From the NCBI RefSeq assembly GCF_003992255.1, contig NZ_RQVA01000018.1, forward strand, positions 1 to 40,487: DNA of 40,487 nt, read 5' to 3'. How positions within the stretch are numbered: the first letter of the stretch is position 1; every line of letters begins with the position of its first letter. This document shows positions 14,165 through 22,434 of this stretch, piece by piece. The DNA is from F0422 sp003992255 (GTDB taxonomy: Bacteria; Bacillota; Negativicutes; Veillonellales; Veillonellaceae). Made by a program: the position numbers and the translations under genes. The notes beneath the pieces were generated by a model, which saw only the letters and a program-made list of their open reading frames with translations, had not been told where the DNA came from and made no database searches.

Positions 14165-15238
14165 ATGAGTGAAAAACAAATTGTCCTAATTGCTGGTGAC
14201 GGTATTGGGGAAGAGATAACAAATTCGGCACGCGCTGTGGTGGATGCAGCCTTTGCCAAAGCTGGTGTAACAGCAAACTGGATTGAGAAAAAAGCAGGTG
14301 GTGCGGCCATCGATGCCTTCGGTGAACCATTGCCACAAGATACCATCGATGCATGCCAAGCAGCAGATGCTGTATTATTAGGTGCTGTAGGCGGCCCTAA
14401 ATGGGATGACGTAGATCCGTCCATCCGTCCAGAAAAAGCCATCCTTGGTTTACGCAAAGCATTGGGCTTGTTCTGTAACTTGCGCCCAGTGAAAATCTAT
14501 CCAGCATTGCGTGAATTTTCTCCGTTGAAACCAGAATTGGTAGAAAACGTTGACTTTGTCATTGTTCGTGAACTAACAGGCGGCATCTACTTTGGGGAGC
14601 GGGAAGAAGCACAAGGAGAAGGTCCAACAGAGTTTGCTTGGGACAAAGAGACCTATGCTCGTTATGAAGTAGAACGTATTATGGATGTAGCTGTGGAAAC
14701 AGCTCGTAAACGATCTGGTAAAGTGGTGAGCGTAGATAAAGCTAATGTATTGGCGTCTTCTCGTTTATGGCGTAAAATTGCAAAAGAAAAAGCAGAAGCG
14801 AATCCAGATATCAACATGGATTACTACTATGTAGATAATACAGCTATGCAACTCGTGACAAACCCAGGTCAATTTGATGTACTAGTGACAACGAATTTAT
14901 TTGGAGATATCTTGAGCGATGAAGGGGCTGTTATCTCTGGATCCCTTGGCTTGTTGCCATCTGCCTCCATCGGTACAGGTACTTCTTTGTATGAACCAAT
15001 CCATGGATCGGCACCAGATATTGCAGGACAAGGCATTGCTAATCCACTAGGAACAATCTTGTCTGCTGCTATGATGTGTCGTTACTCCTTGGACTTGCCA
15101 GCAGTAGCAGACTCCATTGAAGAAGCGGTGACAGCTGTTCTTGATGCGGGCTACCGTACAGGTGATATGTACCGCGAAGGATTCACAAAAGTGAATACCC
15201 AAGGCATGACTGATGCTGTTATAGCGCATTTAAGGTAA
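14165..15238 (+). CDS. leuB: 3-isopropylmalate dehydrogenase
   Basis: A 357-residue NAD-dependent oxidative decarboxylase giving 4-methyl-2-oxopentanoate. Family marks are LIAGDGIGEEI at the N-terminus, LLGAVGGPKWD, the substrate-binding RELTGGIYFGER and the NTAMQLV...DVLVTTNLFGDILSDE metal-binding segment. The ATG at 14165 is seven bases after AGGAG (14153-14157); an ATG one codon earlier is an equally possible start. It is the last gene of the leu operon, followed by a structured terminator. Isopropylmalate and tartrate dehydrogenases share the fold, but the operon settles the role. Confidence 0.96.
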   Translation: MSEKQIVLIAGDGIGEEITNSARAVVDAAFAKAGVTANWIEKKAGGAAIDAFGEPLPQDTIDACQAADAVLLGAVGGPKWDDVDPSIRPEKAILGLRKALGLFCNLRPVKIYPALREFSPLKPELVENVDFVIVRELTGGIYFGEREEAQGEGPTEFAWDKETYARYEVERIMDVAVETARKRSGKVVSVDKANVLASSRLWRKIAKEKAEANPDINMDYYYVDNTAMQLVTNPGQFDVLVTTNLFGDILSDEGAVISGSLGLLPSASIGTGTSLYEPIHGSAPDIAGQGIANPLGTILSAAMMCRYSLDLPAVADSIEEAVTAVLDAGYRTGDMYREGFTKVNTQGMTDAVIAHLR

Positions 15239-15266
15239 GTTTTCGCAGTATATAAGGTATAAAAAT

Positions 15267-15332
15267 CGCGACACACTCCTCCACAAACTGATACTATCAT
15301 TAGGTTTGCTCCGGAGTATGCCGCGTTTTTTT
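15267..15332 (+). terminator. leu operon terminator with the conserved loop
   Basis: CGCGACACACTCC (15267-15279) pairs with GGAGTATGCCGCG (15313-15325) with two mismatches, then a run of seven T. The 33-nt loop keeps CAAACTGAT, TAGGTTTGCTCC and a central small stem, nearly the same as the loop at 3287-3318, while the stem sequence is different. Confidence 0.85.
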
Positions 15333-15417
15333 GCAACAATATTATGTATGCTCTTTTATCCAAAAAAAGAAAAGCCGAGGTACATCCTGGCTTACATTGC
15401 AAATAAAGTATATCCAC

Positions 15418-15582
15418 GGTGGGGGGCACCATACTTATAGGTTCTCTCTTTAAAAATGATACTTCATTTTATGGCGGGGCGCGCCAACGGTAAAGTTCCT
15501 CGCTTTTAGAATGATAGAGCATTCTATGGTGGGGAGCACCAACGATAAAGTTCCGCACTTTTAGATATACATTTACAAGTTC
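15418..15582. repeat. Three 55-bp tandem repeats with covarying hairpins
   Basis: Units begin at 15418, 15473 and 15528, exactly 55 bp apart. Each starts with a 13-nt hairpin: GGTG-GGGGG-CACC, GGCG-GGGCG-CGCC and GGTG-GGGAG-CACC, in which the third pair changes on both sides. Units one and two end in a second hairpin, AAAATG-ATACTT-CATTTT and AGAATG-ATAGAG-CATTCT, again changed on both sides. Units two and three share AACGRTAAAGTTCC. The third unit loses the second hairpin. Function is unknown; the surrounding 15333-15765 holds no convincing gene. Confidence 0.85.
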
Positions 15583-15765
15583 ATCCTATCACAGAAATAT
15601 AGGCATGTCAATTAGGATGAAGAACTATTTATTAATCGATTAACCATATTCTAGCATAGGTGTATCTATATAGAAGCTATACTTTGCATTTAATTTTTTG
15701 TGTATTTTTATGTATAATAGATTACATATGTCAATGTTGAAAAATAGGGAACGGAAGGAGTTACT

Positions 15766-16653
15766 ATGGCAGATGAACGAGTAACGGATTTACAGCTTGC
15801 TCATGCTGTACTAGGCTATACGGGTGTGCCAGGTGCCTATGCCTATGAAGTGTTACAGAATTTACTTTCAAAGTATAAAGAAAAAGGTGGGTCTATAGAG
15901 GGGCAACGAATTGAGCGATGTCAAAGTCACCGTGAGTTGGTACAGGCTGTTCATGAAGGGCGCATCGATTATGCCATATTGCCTATTGAAAATTCCATTG
16001 TTGGGGAAGTACGGGATAGTACGGACCTAATTAAAGATAAGAACATCCACATTGTAGGGGAGGTCCGCCATCGTATTAGTCATAGCTTGCTAGGTGTACC
16101 AGAGGCGACATTAGATGCGATTGAGGAAGTGTATTCTCACGAGCAAGCTCTCATGCAATGCTCTCAATTTTTGGCGACCCATAGTTCGTGGCAGTTGGGA
16201 CCTATGAGTAATACAGCAGTGAGTGCCAAGTTTGTCAGTGACACTAGAGACGTAACGAAAGCATGCATCGCCAATGCATCGGCTAAAGAATTATACGGCC
16301 TCACACTATTGGCTCCCGATATTGCAAACTTTAAAGAAAACTATACAAGATTTTTCATCATTACCCATAAGGATGTGGTGATTCATAATGCACATAAACT
16401 GAGTATTATTGTACAAACTCCGAATACGCCAGGCGCTTTGGTGAAAGTCCTTCGTGTCTTTGAAGACCATCAGCTAAATATGGTGAATATCAAATCCCGT
16501 CCTTCTATGCATACACCATGGGAATATTTTTTCTACATAGATATTGAAGGAGAAGGTCGACAGGTTGAATTGATGCAAGCGCTTGAGAAAGTACGTAATT
16601 TGACGGATTATTTACAAGTGCTAGGACATTATAAAATTTATGACGTTTTATAA
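15766..16653 (+). CDS. pheA: Prephenate dehydratase with ACT domain
   Basis: A 295-residue enzyme that converts prephenate to phenylpyruvate in phenylalanine synthesis. The catalytic domain starts LGYTGVPGAYAYEVL and carries ILPIENSIVGEV and the catalytic Thr-Arg-Phe triad in NYTRFFIIT. The C-terminal ACT domain (from about residue 212) has PGALVKVLRVFEDHQLNMVNIKSRP, with GAL and SRP motifs that bind phenylalanine for feedback inhibition. There is no chorismate mutase domain. GGAAGGAG lies before the ATG. A TATAAT at 15713-15718 is a likely -10. Monocistronic or paired with the PepSY gene. Confidence 0.94.
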   Translation: MADERVTDLQLAHAVLGYTGVPGAYAYEVLQNLLSKYKEKGGSIEGQRIERCQSHRELVQAVHEGRIDYAILPIENSIVGEVRDSTDLIKDKNIHIVGEVRHRISHSLLGVPEATLDAIEEVYSHEQALMQCSQFLATHSSWQLGPMSNTAVSAKFVSDTRDVTKACIANASAKELYGLTLLAPDIANFKENYTRFFIITHKDVVIHNAHKLSIIVQTPNTPGALVKVLRVFEDHQLNMVNIKSRPSMHTPWEYFFYIDIEGEGRQVELMQALEKVRNLTDYLQVLGHYKIYDVL

Positions 16654-16723
16654 GTGTGTACGTTGTGGGATATCTATTGTTATAGGTGAGATAGTCAATG
16701 AAGAATGAGCAAGGAGCAAATTA

Positions 16724-17140
16724 ATGAAAAAAGCAATACTTTCTTTTGTTATAGGGGCAGTTGTTAATGCGGGTGTCATGGGTGGTTTTTGGTACCATGA
16801 TCGTGAGCAATATACACGAACGATTCCAGCTGTAAGTGTACCACCTCAACTAGTACAAGTTGCCAATGGCACACAAGGTACGACAACGAATGGAACTGTG
16901 TCACAACAAGCAGGACAAGTAGCGCCACAACAAACAACTCAACAAGTGCAAATTACACAGGAGAAGGCTATTGAAATTTTTAAAGGGGCTTATCCAGACT
17001 ATCGAATTGAAAAAGTAAAATTTGATACGGATCATGGTCGTGCTCATTATGAAATTGATGGCGAAACAATGACTCGTGATGTAGAAATTAAAATTGATGC
17101 AATAACAGGTGAAATCTTCGCAGTAAAAGAAGATCATTAA
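16724..17140 (+). CDS. Membrane-anchored PepSY-domain protein
   Basis: A 138-residue protein with an N-terminal membrane segment (residues 4-23), a Thr/Gln-rich linker (about 45-80: repeated QQ and TT) and one C-terminal PepSY domain, with ITQEKAIEIFKGAYPDYRIEKV and VEIKIDAITGEIFAVKED as its two conserved parts. PepSY domains occur in secreted or membrane-bound inhibitors of proteases and in membrane reductases; the role here is not known. AAGGAGC precedes the ATG. The linker suggests exposure outside the membrane. Confidence 0.8.
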   Translation: MKKAILSFVIGAVVNAGVMGGFWYHDREQYTRTIPAVSVPPQLVQVANGTQGTTTNGTVSQQAGQVAPQQTTQQVQITQEKAIEIFKGAYPDYRIEKVKFDTDHGRAHYEIDGETMTRDVEIKIDAITGEIFAVKEDH

Positions 17141-17145
17141 TCTAG

Positions 17146-17292
17146 TCATACATACAAGTTGTAGATTCTGTGTCCTTTTCCATAGAAATGAATGAAATAT
17201 TTGCGCTCATTGTCGATGAACCGACGAGTGCTTTGGATGTGCTTGTACAACAAGATATTGTCAATATGCTAACATCGTTTGGAATAGAATAA
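17146..17292 (+). pseudogene. Internally deleted ABC-transporter ATPase remnant
   Basis: One open frame reads IQVVDSVSFSIEMNEIFALI and continues directly with VDEPTSALDVLVQQDIVNML then TSFGIE and stop. The first part matches the opening strands of an oligopeptide/nickel-type ABC ATPase, just before where Walker A should come; the second part is Walker B with the D-loop. About 110 residues, including Walker A and the LSGGQ signature, are missing, and there is no start codon or ribosome binding site. It begins six bases after the PepSY stop. It is a relic of a nik/opp-type ATPase, perhaps left by deletion. Confidence 0.8.
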
Positions 17293-17444
17293 GAGCATAT
17301 ATAGATAGTTTTTATAGATACTACATATTTATATGAAAATAGATATGTGGTATGGGGCGACATGATAGGCTGTTGGTGATAGAAATAATTTTAAATCCTT
17401 GTAAAACATTTGCAAAAATGCAATAATAAATAAGTAATCATATA
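17293..17444. other. AT-rich intergenic stretch with one inverted repeat
   Basis: ATACTACATAT (17318-17328) and ATATGTGGTAT (17343-17353) can pair with one mismatch. No T run follows and no gene is seen. Confidence 0.5.
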
Positions 17445-17506
17445 TTGGCTATTAGAAAATATTCGATATAATAACGCCACAAGATATATGGATAAACATT
17501 CATATA
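17445..17506 (+). promoter_or_regulatory. Promoter and ArsR/SmtB-like operator of first metal ATPase
   Basis: TTGGCT (17445-17450) and TATAAT (17467-17472) are 16 bp apart. Downstream, TGGATAAACATTCA (17489-17502), flanked by TATATG and CATATA, forms a near-perfect 22-bp inverted repeat (17485-17506). It matches the TGAA-N6-TTCA form of operators bound by ArsR/SmtB metal sensors such as CadC, CzrA and ZiaR. Bound sensor would block transcription until metal releases it. No such sensor gene is in the window. Confidence 0.7.
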
Positions 17507-17535
17507 AAGGCGAAGTAAAAGTATAAGGAGATACT

Positions 17536-19629
17536 ATGGAACGCATTTTTAAACTACAAAATTTGAATTGTGCCAATTGCGCTAGCGTGATTGAAACAAA
17601 ATTAAATCAACTAGAATCTGTGTCAGCAGCAACTTTCACGCTTGGCACCCAGCAATTGCGCATTACCTCTAGTATAGAAGATACAGATATGTTACGAGAT
17701 CAAATCCAAGCGGTGTGCGATGCTACGGAAGATGGCGTAGTAGTGGTACCATTTGTGCGTGCACCTAAAAAAGCACAACAAGTAGAGGATGACCATGAGC
17801 ATAATTCTAGTTTATTGGGGATTATTATAGGCGCTATCGTGATAGTGGTAGCAGAGTTTACAAATTGGGTGCCAGAGCAATACCTGACTCCATTATTAAT
17901 TGTAACCTTTGTTATATTAGGTTGGCGCATTGCATGGGCAGCGATTAAAAATGTTATGAAAGGTAAATTATTCGATGAAAACTTCTTGATGTCTGTTGCT
18001 ACTATTGGTGCGTTAATCATCGGTGAATATGTAGAGGCTGTTTGGGTTATGTTGTTCTTCCAAGTAGGGATTTATTTTGAGGAACGTGCTACAGAACGCA
18101 GTCGTAATGCGGTGATGGATGCAGTGGATCTTCGCCCAGAAGAAGTGCGTTTAATCGTTTGTGATGGTAGCGTGCAGGTGGTGAATCCAGAAGATGTACA
18201 AGTAGGGTCTCATATCGAAATTCGTCCTGGTGATCGTATTCCATTGGATGGCCGTATAGTAGAAGGTACTACGCGTATCGATACAGCAGCGGTAACTGGT
18301 GAACCAGTTCCAGTGAGCGCTACCGTAGGTACAGAAGTGATGTCTGGGTGCATCAATGTGGATGGGCGCATTGTCTTAGAAGTAACGCATGAATTAAAAG
18401 ATTCCATGGTTATGCGCATTCTTGATGCTGTGGAGCATGCAGCGGCATCGAAACCAAAGATCGACCGTTTTATTACTCGTTTCTCTCGCGTATATACGCC
18501 AATCGTAGTAGCATTGGCGATTATCGTTGCCGTAGTACCTCCTCTATTCACAGGAGAATGGCAATATTGGATTTATACAGCTTTAACATTCTTAGTAGTA
18601 TCTTGCCCATGTGCTCTTGTATTATCTGTGCCTTTGGCATTCTTCTCCGGTATCGGCGCTGGTTCTAAACAAGGTATCTTGTTCAAAGGTGGCAAGGCGA
18701 TCGAGGCTATGAGTCGCGTGAAAGCGATTGCCTTCGATAAAACAGGTACTATCACAACAGGTACTTTCAACGTACAAACAGTAGAAGTAGCTGGCACTTA
18801 TACAGATAATGAAGTGTTGCAATATGCAGCGGCTCTAGAAGCTGGTTCTACACACCCGATTGCTATGTCCATTGTAGAAGAAGTACAGCGTAGAGGAGTA
18901 GAGTTTAATACGGCTAAGGATGTAAAAGAAATCTCTGGTCATGGTATGGTAGGCATTGTAGAAGGCCATACCGTATTGGTTGGTAATGGTCGTTTATTAG
19001 AAACAGAACATGTAACGGTACCAATCATTGAACATGTATATGGTAGTGAAGTATTCGTGGCTATTGATGGTCAATATGTAGGTCGTATCGTCATTGCCGA
19101 TGCTGTGAAAGAGGATTCTAAAGAGGCCATCCGTCGCATGAATGGAAAAGGATATCATACAGTGATGCTCACAGGTGATGTGGCATCCAGTGCGAACCAT
19201 ATTGCCCAAGAAGTAGGTATCCAAGGTGTGCGTGCCGAGTTATTACCACAAGATAAATTAGAAGTGGTGCAATCTCTACGCAGCGAACATGGTTCTGTCA
19301 TGTTCGTAGGTGATGGTATCAATGACGCGCCTGTGTTAACTGGTGCTGATGTAGGCGGTGCCATGGGTAGTGGTGCAGACTCTGCCATTGAAGCGGCAGA
19401 CGTAGTATACATGAACTCCAACCTGGATTCCGTATGGCGTTCCTTAAGTATTGCAGAGCGTACCTTGTCCATTGCATGGCAAAATATTTTCTTCGCCATT
19501 GCTGTAAAAATTATCGTTATGGTGGCTGGTGTATTTGGCTTTGCAAATATGTGGGTGGCAGTTTTTGCAGATACAGGGGTATCCATTCTTTGTATCTTTA
19601 ACTCTGTCCGTATTTTCTACAGTAAATAA
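17536..19629 (+). CDS. P1B-type Zn/Cd/Pb-exporting ATPase, copy 1
   Basis: A 697-residue heavy-metal P-type ATPase that pumps Zn2+, Cd2+ or Pb2+ out of the cytoplasm. An N-terminal HMA domain has the CxxC metal site in NCANC (Cys12, Cys15); a His/Asp-rich DDHEHN follows. Core motifs are TGEP (254-257), the transmembrane CPC (357-359), phosphorylation site DKTGT (401-405), HP (440-441) and GDGINDAP (592-599). The last membrane segments have Lys658 and Asp679 (in FADTG), the pair typical of the ZntA/CadA subgroup rather than copper pumps. AAGGAG precedes the ATG. Controlled by the operator at 17485. A near-identical copy of the same length follows. Confidence 0.94.
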   Translation: MERIFKLQNLNCANCASVIETKLNQLESVSAATFTLGTQQLRITSSIEDTDMLRDQIQAVCDATEDGVVVVPFVRAPKKAQQVEDDHEHNSSLLGIIIGAIVIVVAEFTNWVPEQYLTPLLIVTFVILGWRIAWAAIKNVMKGKLFDENFLMSVATIGALIIGEYVEAVWVMLFFQVGIYFEERATERSRNAVMDAVDLRPEEVRLIVCDGSVQVVNPEDVQVGSHIEIRPGDRIPLDGRIVEGTTRIDTAAVTGEPVPVSATVGTEVMSGCINVDGRIVLEVTHELKDSMVMRILDAVEHAAASKPKIDRFITRFSRVYTPIVVALAIIVAVVPPLFTGEWQYWIYTALTFLVVSCPCALVLSVPLAFFSGIGAGSKQGILFKGGKAIEAMSRVKAIAFDKTGTITTGTFNVQTVEVAGTYTDNEVLQYAAALEAGSTHPIAMSIVEEVQRRGVEFNTAKDVKEISGHGMVGIVEGHTVLVGNGRLLETEHVTVPIIEHVYGSEVFVAIDGQYVGRIVIADAVKEDSKEAIRRMNGKGYHTVMLTGDVASSANHIAQEVGIQGVRAELLPQDKLEVVQSLRSEHGSVMFVGDGINDAPVLTGADVGGAMGSGADSAIEAADVVYMNSNLDSVWRSLSIAERTLSIAWQNIFFAIAVKIIVMVAGVFGFANMWVAVFADTGVSILCIFNSVRIFYSK

Positions 19630-19636
19630 TATAAGT

Positions 19637-19776
19637 CCTCCTGCTAGCATGTACGCCCAACTATGTGGCAGGAGGGATTGTGATATCTTCCCCTCCTTGC
19701 AGTTACGCAAGGCATATATCACTACATAATAACTATACACCGAAGAGGACTTGGCTATTAGGCTAAGTCCTCTTTG
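19637..19776 (+). terminator. Structured 3' UTR and terminator of metal ATPase copy 1
   Basis: Three hairpins in a row: CCTCCTGC/GCAGGAGG (19637-19675), GTGATAT/ATATATCAC with inner CCTTGC-AGTTAC-GCAAGG (19680-19722), and AAGAGGACTT / AAGTCCTCTT plus T run (19743-19776). The same order recurs after copy 2. Confidence 0.8.
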
Positions 19777-19971
19777 TTGCTATATCTTTTTGTGTCATCC
19801 AAAATATTTCGTCTTTACATAGAACGTTGGTAGAAATATTTTCTTTTCCTGATTGGTAGATTTGGTTATAAAAATAATTTATTTGGCACTCTAAAGTAAT
19901 AGGGTGCTTTTTTATTATAGAGGTAAGATGAAAATAGGATAAAAAAATATAAATGAATACACAATCATATG
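19777..19971. other. AT-rich intergenic stretch between the two ATPase copies
   Basis: No gene or RNA is recognised. It separates the terminator of copy 1 from the promoter of copy 2. Confidence 0.5.
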
Positions 19972-20044
19972 TTGACAAAATAGAAAATTATAGATATAAT
20001 AAACATGTGAACAAACACTCAAGTGTTAAAACAGTGTTAAAACA
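19972..20044 (+). promoter_or_regulatory. Strong promoter, metal operator and 11-bp repeats of second ATPase
   Basis: A consensus promoter TTGACA (19972-19977) / TATAAT (19995-20000) has a 17-bp spacer. TGAACAAACACTCA (20008-20021) matches the copy 1 operator position by position (shared form TGRAYAAACAYTCA). AACACT (20014-20019) and AGTGTT (20022-20027) form an extra inverted repeat, and GTGTTAAAACA is repeated in tandem at 20023-20033 and 20034-20044. The promoter is stronger than that of copy 1. Confidence 0.7.
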
Positions 20045-20096
20045 AACTTTAAAACAAGTAGTAAGGTTACATATTATAATTCATAAAGGAGATACG

Positions 20097-22190
20097 ATGG
20101 AACGCATTTTTACATTACAAAATTTGAACTGTGCAAATTGCGCTAGTGTCATTGAAGAAAAATTAAATCAACTAGAATCTGTGTCGGCAGCGACTTTCAC
20201 AATTGGTACGAAACAATTGCGGATTACTTCTACCGTAGAAGATACGGATGCTTTGCAAGAACAAATCCAAGCGGTTTGTGATGCTACGGAAGATGGTGTA
20301 GTAGTGGTACCATTTGTGCGTGCATCTAAAAAAGCACAACAAGCAGAGGATGACCATGAGCATAATTCTAGTTTAGTGGGGATTATTATAGGCGCTATCG
20401 TGATGGTAGTAGCAGAGTTTACCAATTGGGTGTCTGAGCAATATATGATTCCATTGATGGTGGTGACTTTTGTTATACTAGGATGGCGCATTGTATGGGC
20501 AGCAATTAAGAATGGTATGAAAGGTAAACTGTTCGATGAAAATTTCTTGATGTCCATTGCTACTATTGGTGCGTTAATCATTGGTGAATATGCAGAGGCA
20601 GTTGGGGTTATGTTGTTCTTCCAAGTGGGCATTTATTTTGAGGAACGTGCTACAGAACGCAGTCGTAATGCGGTTATGGATGCAGTGGATCTTCGCCCAG
20701 AAGAAGTGCGTTTAATCGCTTGTGATGGCAGCGTGCAGGTGGTGAACCCAGAAGATGTACAAGTCGGATCTCATATCGAAATTCGTCCTGGTGATCGTAT
20801 TCCATTGGATGGTCGTGTTGTAGAAGGGACTACACGTATCGACACAGCAGCGGTAACTGGTGAACCAGTTCCTGTGAGTGCTACGGTAGGCACTGAAGTG
20901 ATGTCTGGTTGCATCAATGTAGATGGTCGCATTGTCTTAGAAGTAACGCATGAATTAAAAGATTCCATGGTTATGCGTATTCTAGATGCTGTGGAAAATG
21001 CAGCAGCATCGAAACCAAAGATTGATCGTTTTATTACTCGTTTTTCTCGTGTATATACGCCAATCGTAGTGGCATTGGCAATTATCGTTGCCGTGGTACC
21101 ACCTTTATTCACAGGAGAATGGCAATATTGGATTTATACAGCTTTAACTTTCTTAGTAGTATCTTGTCCATGCGCCTTAGTATTATCTGTGCCATTGGCA
21201 TTCTTCTCTGGCATTGGTGCTGGTTCTCGACAAGGTATCTTATTCAAAGGTGGTAAAGCAATCGAGGCTATGAGCCGTGTGAAAGCGATTGCATTTGATA
21301 AAACTGGTACCATCACAACAGGTACTTTCAACGTACAAACTGTAGAAGTAGCTGGTAAATATACAGAAAACGAAGTGTTGCAATATGCAGCAGCCTTAGA
21401 AGCCGTATCTACACACCCAATTGCCATGTCTATCGTAGAAGAAGTACAACGTCGAGGTGTAGAATTTAATACAGCCAAGGATGTAAAAGAAATCTCTGGT
21501 CACGGCATGGTAGGCACTGTAGAAGGTCATACTGTATTAGTCGGTAATGGTCGTTTATTGGCGAAAGAAAATGTGGCAACGCCATTGATTGATTATGTGT
21601 ATGGTAGTGAAGTATTCGTAGCCATTGATGGTCAATACGCAGGTCGTATCATCATTGCCGATGCTTTAAAAGCTGATTCCAAGGAAGCCATTCGTCGCAT
21701 GAATGGAAAAGGATATCAAACAGTGATGCTTACAGGTGATGTGGCAGCTAGTGCGAAGTACATTGCTCAACAAGTAGGCATCCAAGGAGTGCGTGCTGAA
21801 TTATTACCACAAGATAAGTTAGAGGTAGTTCAATCTCTTCGCAACGATCATGGTTCTGTCATGTTCGTAGGCGATGGCATCAACGACGCTCCTGTATTGA
21901 CAGGTGCCGATGTAGGTGGTGCTATGGGTAGTGGTGCAGATTCTGCCATTGAAGCAGCAGACGTAGTATACATGAATTCTAACCTAGAGTCTGTATGGCG
22001 TTCTTTGAGTATTGCGGGTCGTACCTTGTCTATTGCATGGCAAAATATATTCTTCGCTATTGCTATAAAAATTATCGTTATGGTAGCAGGCGTATTTGGT
22101 TTTGCCAATATGTGGGTAGCTATCTTTGCAGATACAGGGGTATCCATTCTTTGTATCTTGAATTCTATCCGTATTTTCTACAGTAAATAA
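20097..22190 (+). CDS. P1B-type Zn/Cd/Pb-exporting ATPase, copy 2
   Basis: A 697-residue paralogue of the preceding ATPase, with the same HMA CxxC site, CPC, DKTGT, HP, GDGINDAP and C-terminal Lys/Asp pair. Differences are scattered and mostly conservative (for example AEDDHEHN for VEDDHEHN, EAVSTHP for EAGSTHP, YAEAVGVM for YVEAVWVM). DNA changes are often silent, so the duplication is not very recent or is kept similar by gene conversion. The ATG at 20097 follows AAAGGAG; the frame is open further upstream, but that part overlaps the promoter. It has its own promoter and a metal-sensor-type operator. Confidence 0.94.
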   Translation: MERIFTLQNLNCANCASVIEEKLNQLESVSAATFTIGTKQLRITSTVEDTDALQEQIQAVCDATEDGVVVVPFVRASKKAQQAEDDHEHNSSLVGIIIGAIVMVVAEFTNWVSEQYMIPLMVVTFVILGWRIVWAAIKNGMKGKLFDENFLMSIATIGALIIGEYAEAVGVMLFFQVGIYFEERATERSRNAVMDAVDLRPEEVRLIACDGSVQVVNPEDVQVGSHIEIRPGDRIPLDGRVVEGTTRIDTAAVTGEPVPVSATVGTEVMSGCINVDGRIVLEVTHELKDSMVMRILDAVENAAASKPKIDRFITRFSRVYTPIVVALAIIVAVVPPLFTGEWQYWIYTALTFLVVSCPCALVLSVPLAFFSGIGAGSRQGILFKGGKAIEAMSRVKAIAFDKTGTITTGTFNVQTVEVAGKYTENEVLQYAAALEAVSTHPIAMSIVEEVQRRGVEFNTAKDVKEISGHGMVGTVEGHTVLVGNGRLLAKENVATPLIDYVYGSEVFVAIDGQYAGRIIIADALKADSKEAIRRMNGKGYQTVMLTGDVAASAKYIAQQVGIQGVRAELLPQDKLEVVQSLRNDHGSVMFVGDGINDAPVLTGADVGGAMGSGADSAIEAADVVYMNSNLESVWRSLSIAGRTLSIAWQNIFFAIAIKIIVMVAGVFGFANMWVAIFADTGVSILCILNSIRIFYSK

Positions 22191-22197
22191 TATAAGT

Positions 22198-22337
22198 CCT
22201 CCTGCTAGCATGTACGCCCTACTATGTAGCAGGAGGCATTGTGATATCTTCCCCCCCTTGTAGTTATACAAGGTATATATCACTACATAATAACTATACA
22301 GCAAAGAGGACTTAGTCATGAGGCTAGGTCCTTTTTG
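22198..22337 (+). terminator. Structured 3' UTR and terminator of metal ATPase copy 2
   Basis: It repeats the three hairpins seen after copy 1. The second hairpin reads CCTTGT-AGTTAT-ACAAGG where copy 1 has CCTTGC-AGTTAC-GCAAGG, a change on both sides that keeps the pair. The terminator stem uses G-T pairs where copy 1 has A-T or G-C. Confidence 0.8.
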
Positions 22338-22434
22338 TTAGAAACTTTCACAAGAAATCATAAAAAAATTGACGAATTGGCCACGATTGATTAAGATAAA
22401 GGGTAGGGTTATTAAGACGTTAAGGAGGTGTCAC

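Noticed and set aside
15151..15432. Open frame on the - strand between leuB and pheA
   Set aside because: It runs through the leuB end, the terminator and part of the tandem repeat, has no ribosome binding site and its residues follow the repeat pattern.
15418..15582. CRISPR array
   Set aside because: Only three diverged units of constant 55 bp with no unique spacers between identical repeats, and no cas genes nearby.
18210..18551. Long - strand frames inside both metal ATPases
   Set aside because: They occur at matching places in both copies because the + strand coding pattern leaves few stops in the opposite frame; no starts with ribosome binding sites and no family resemblance.
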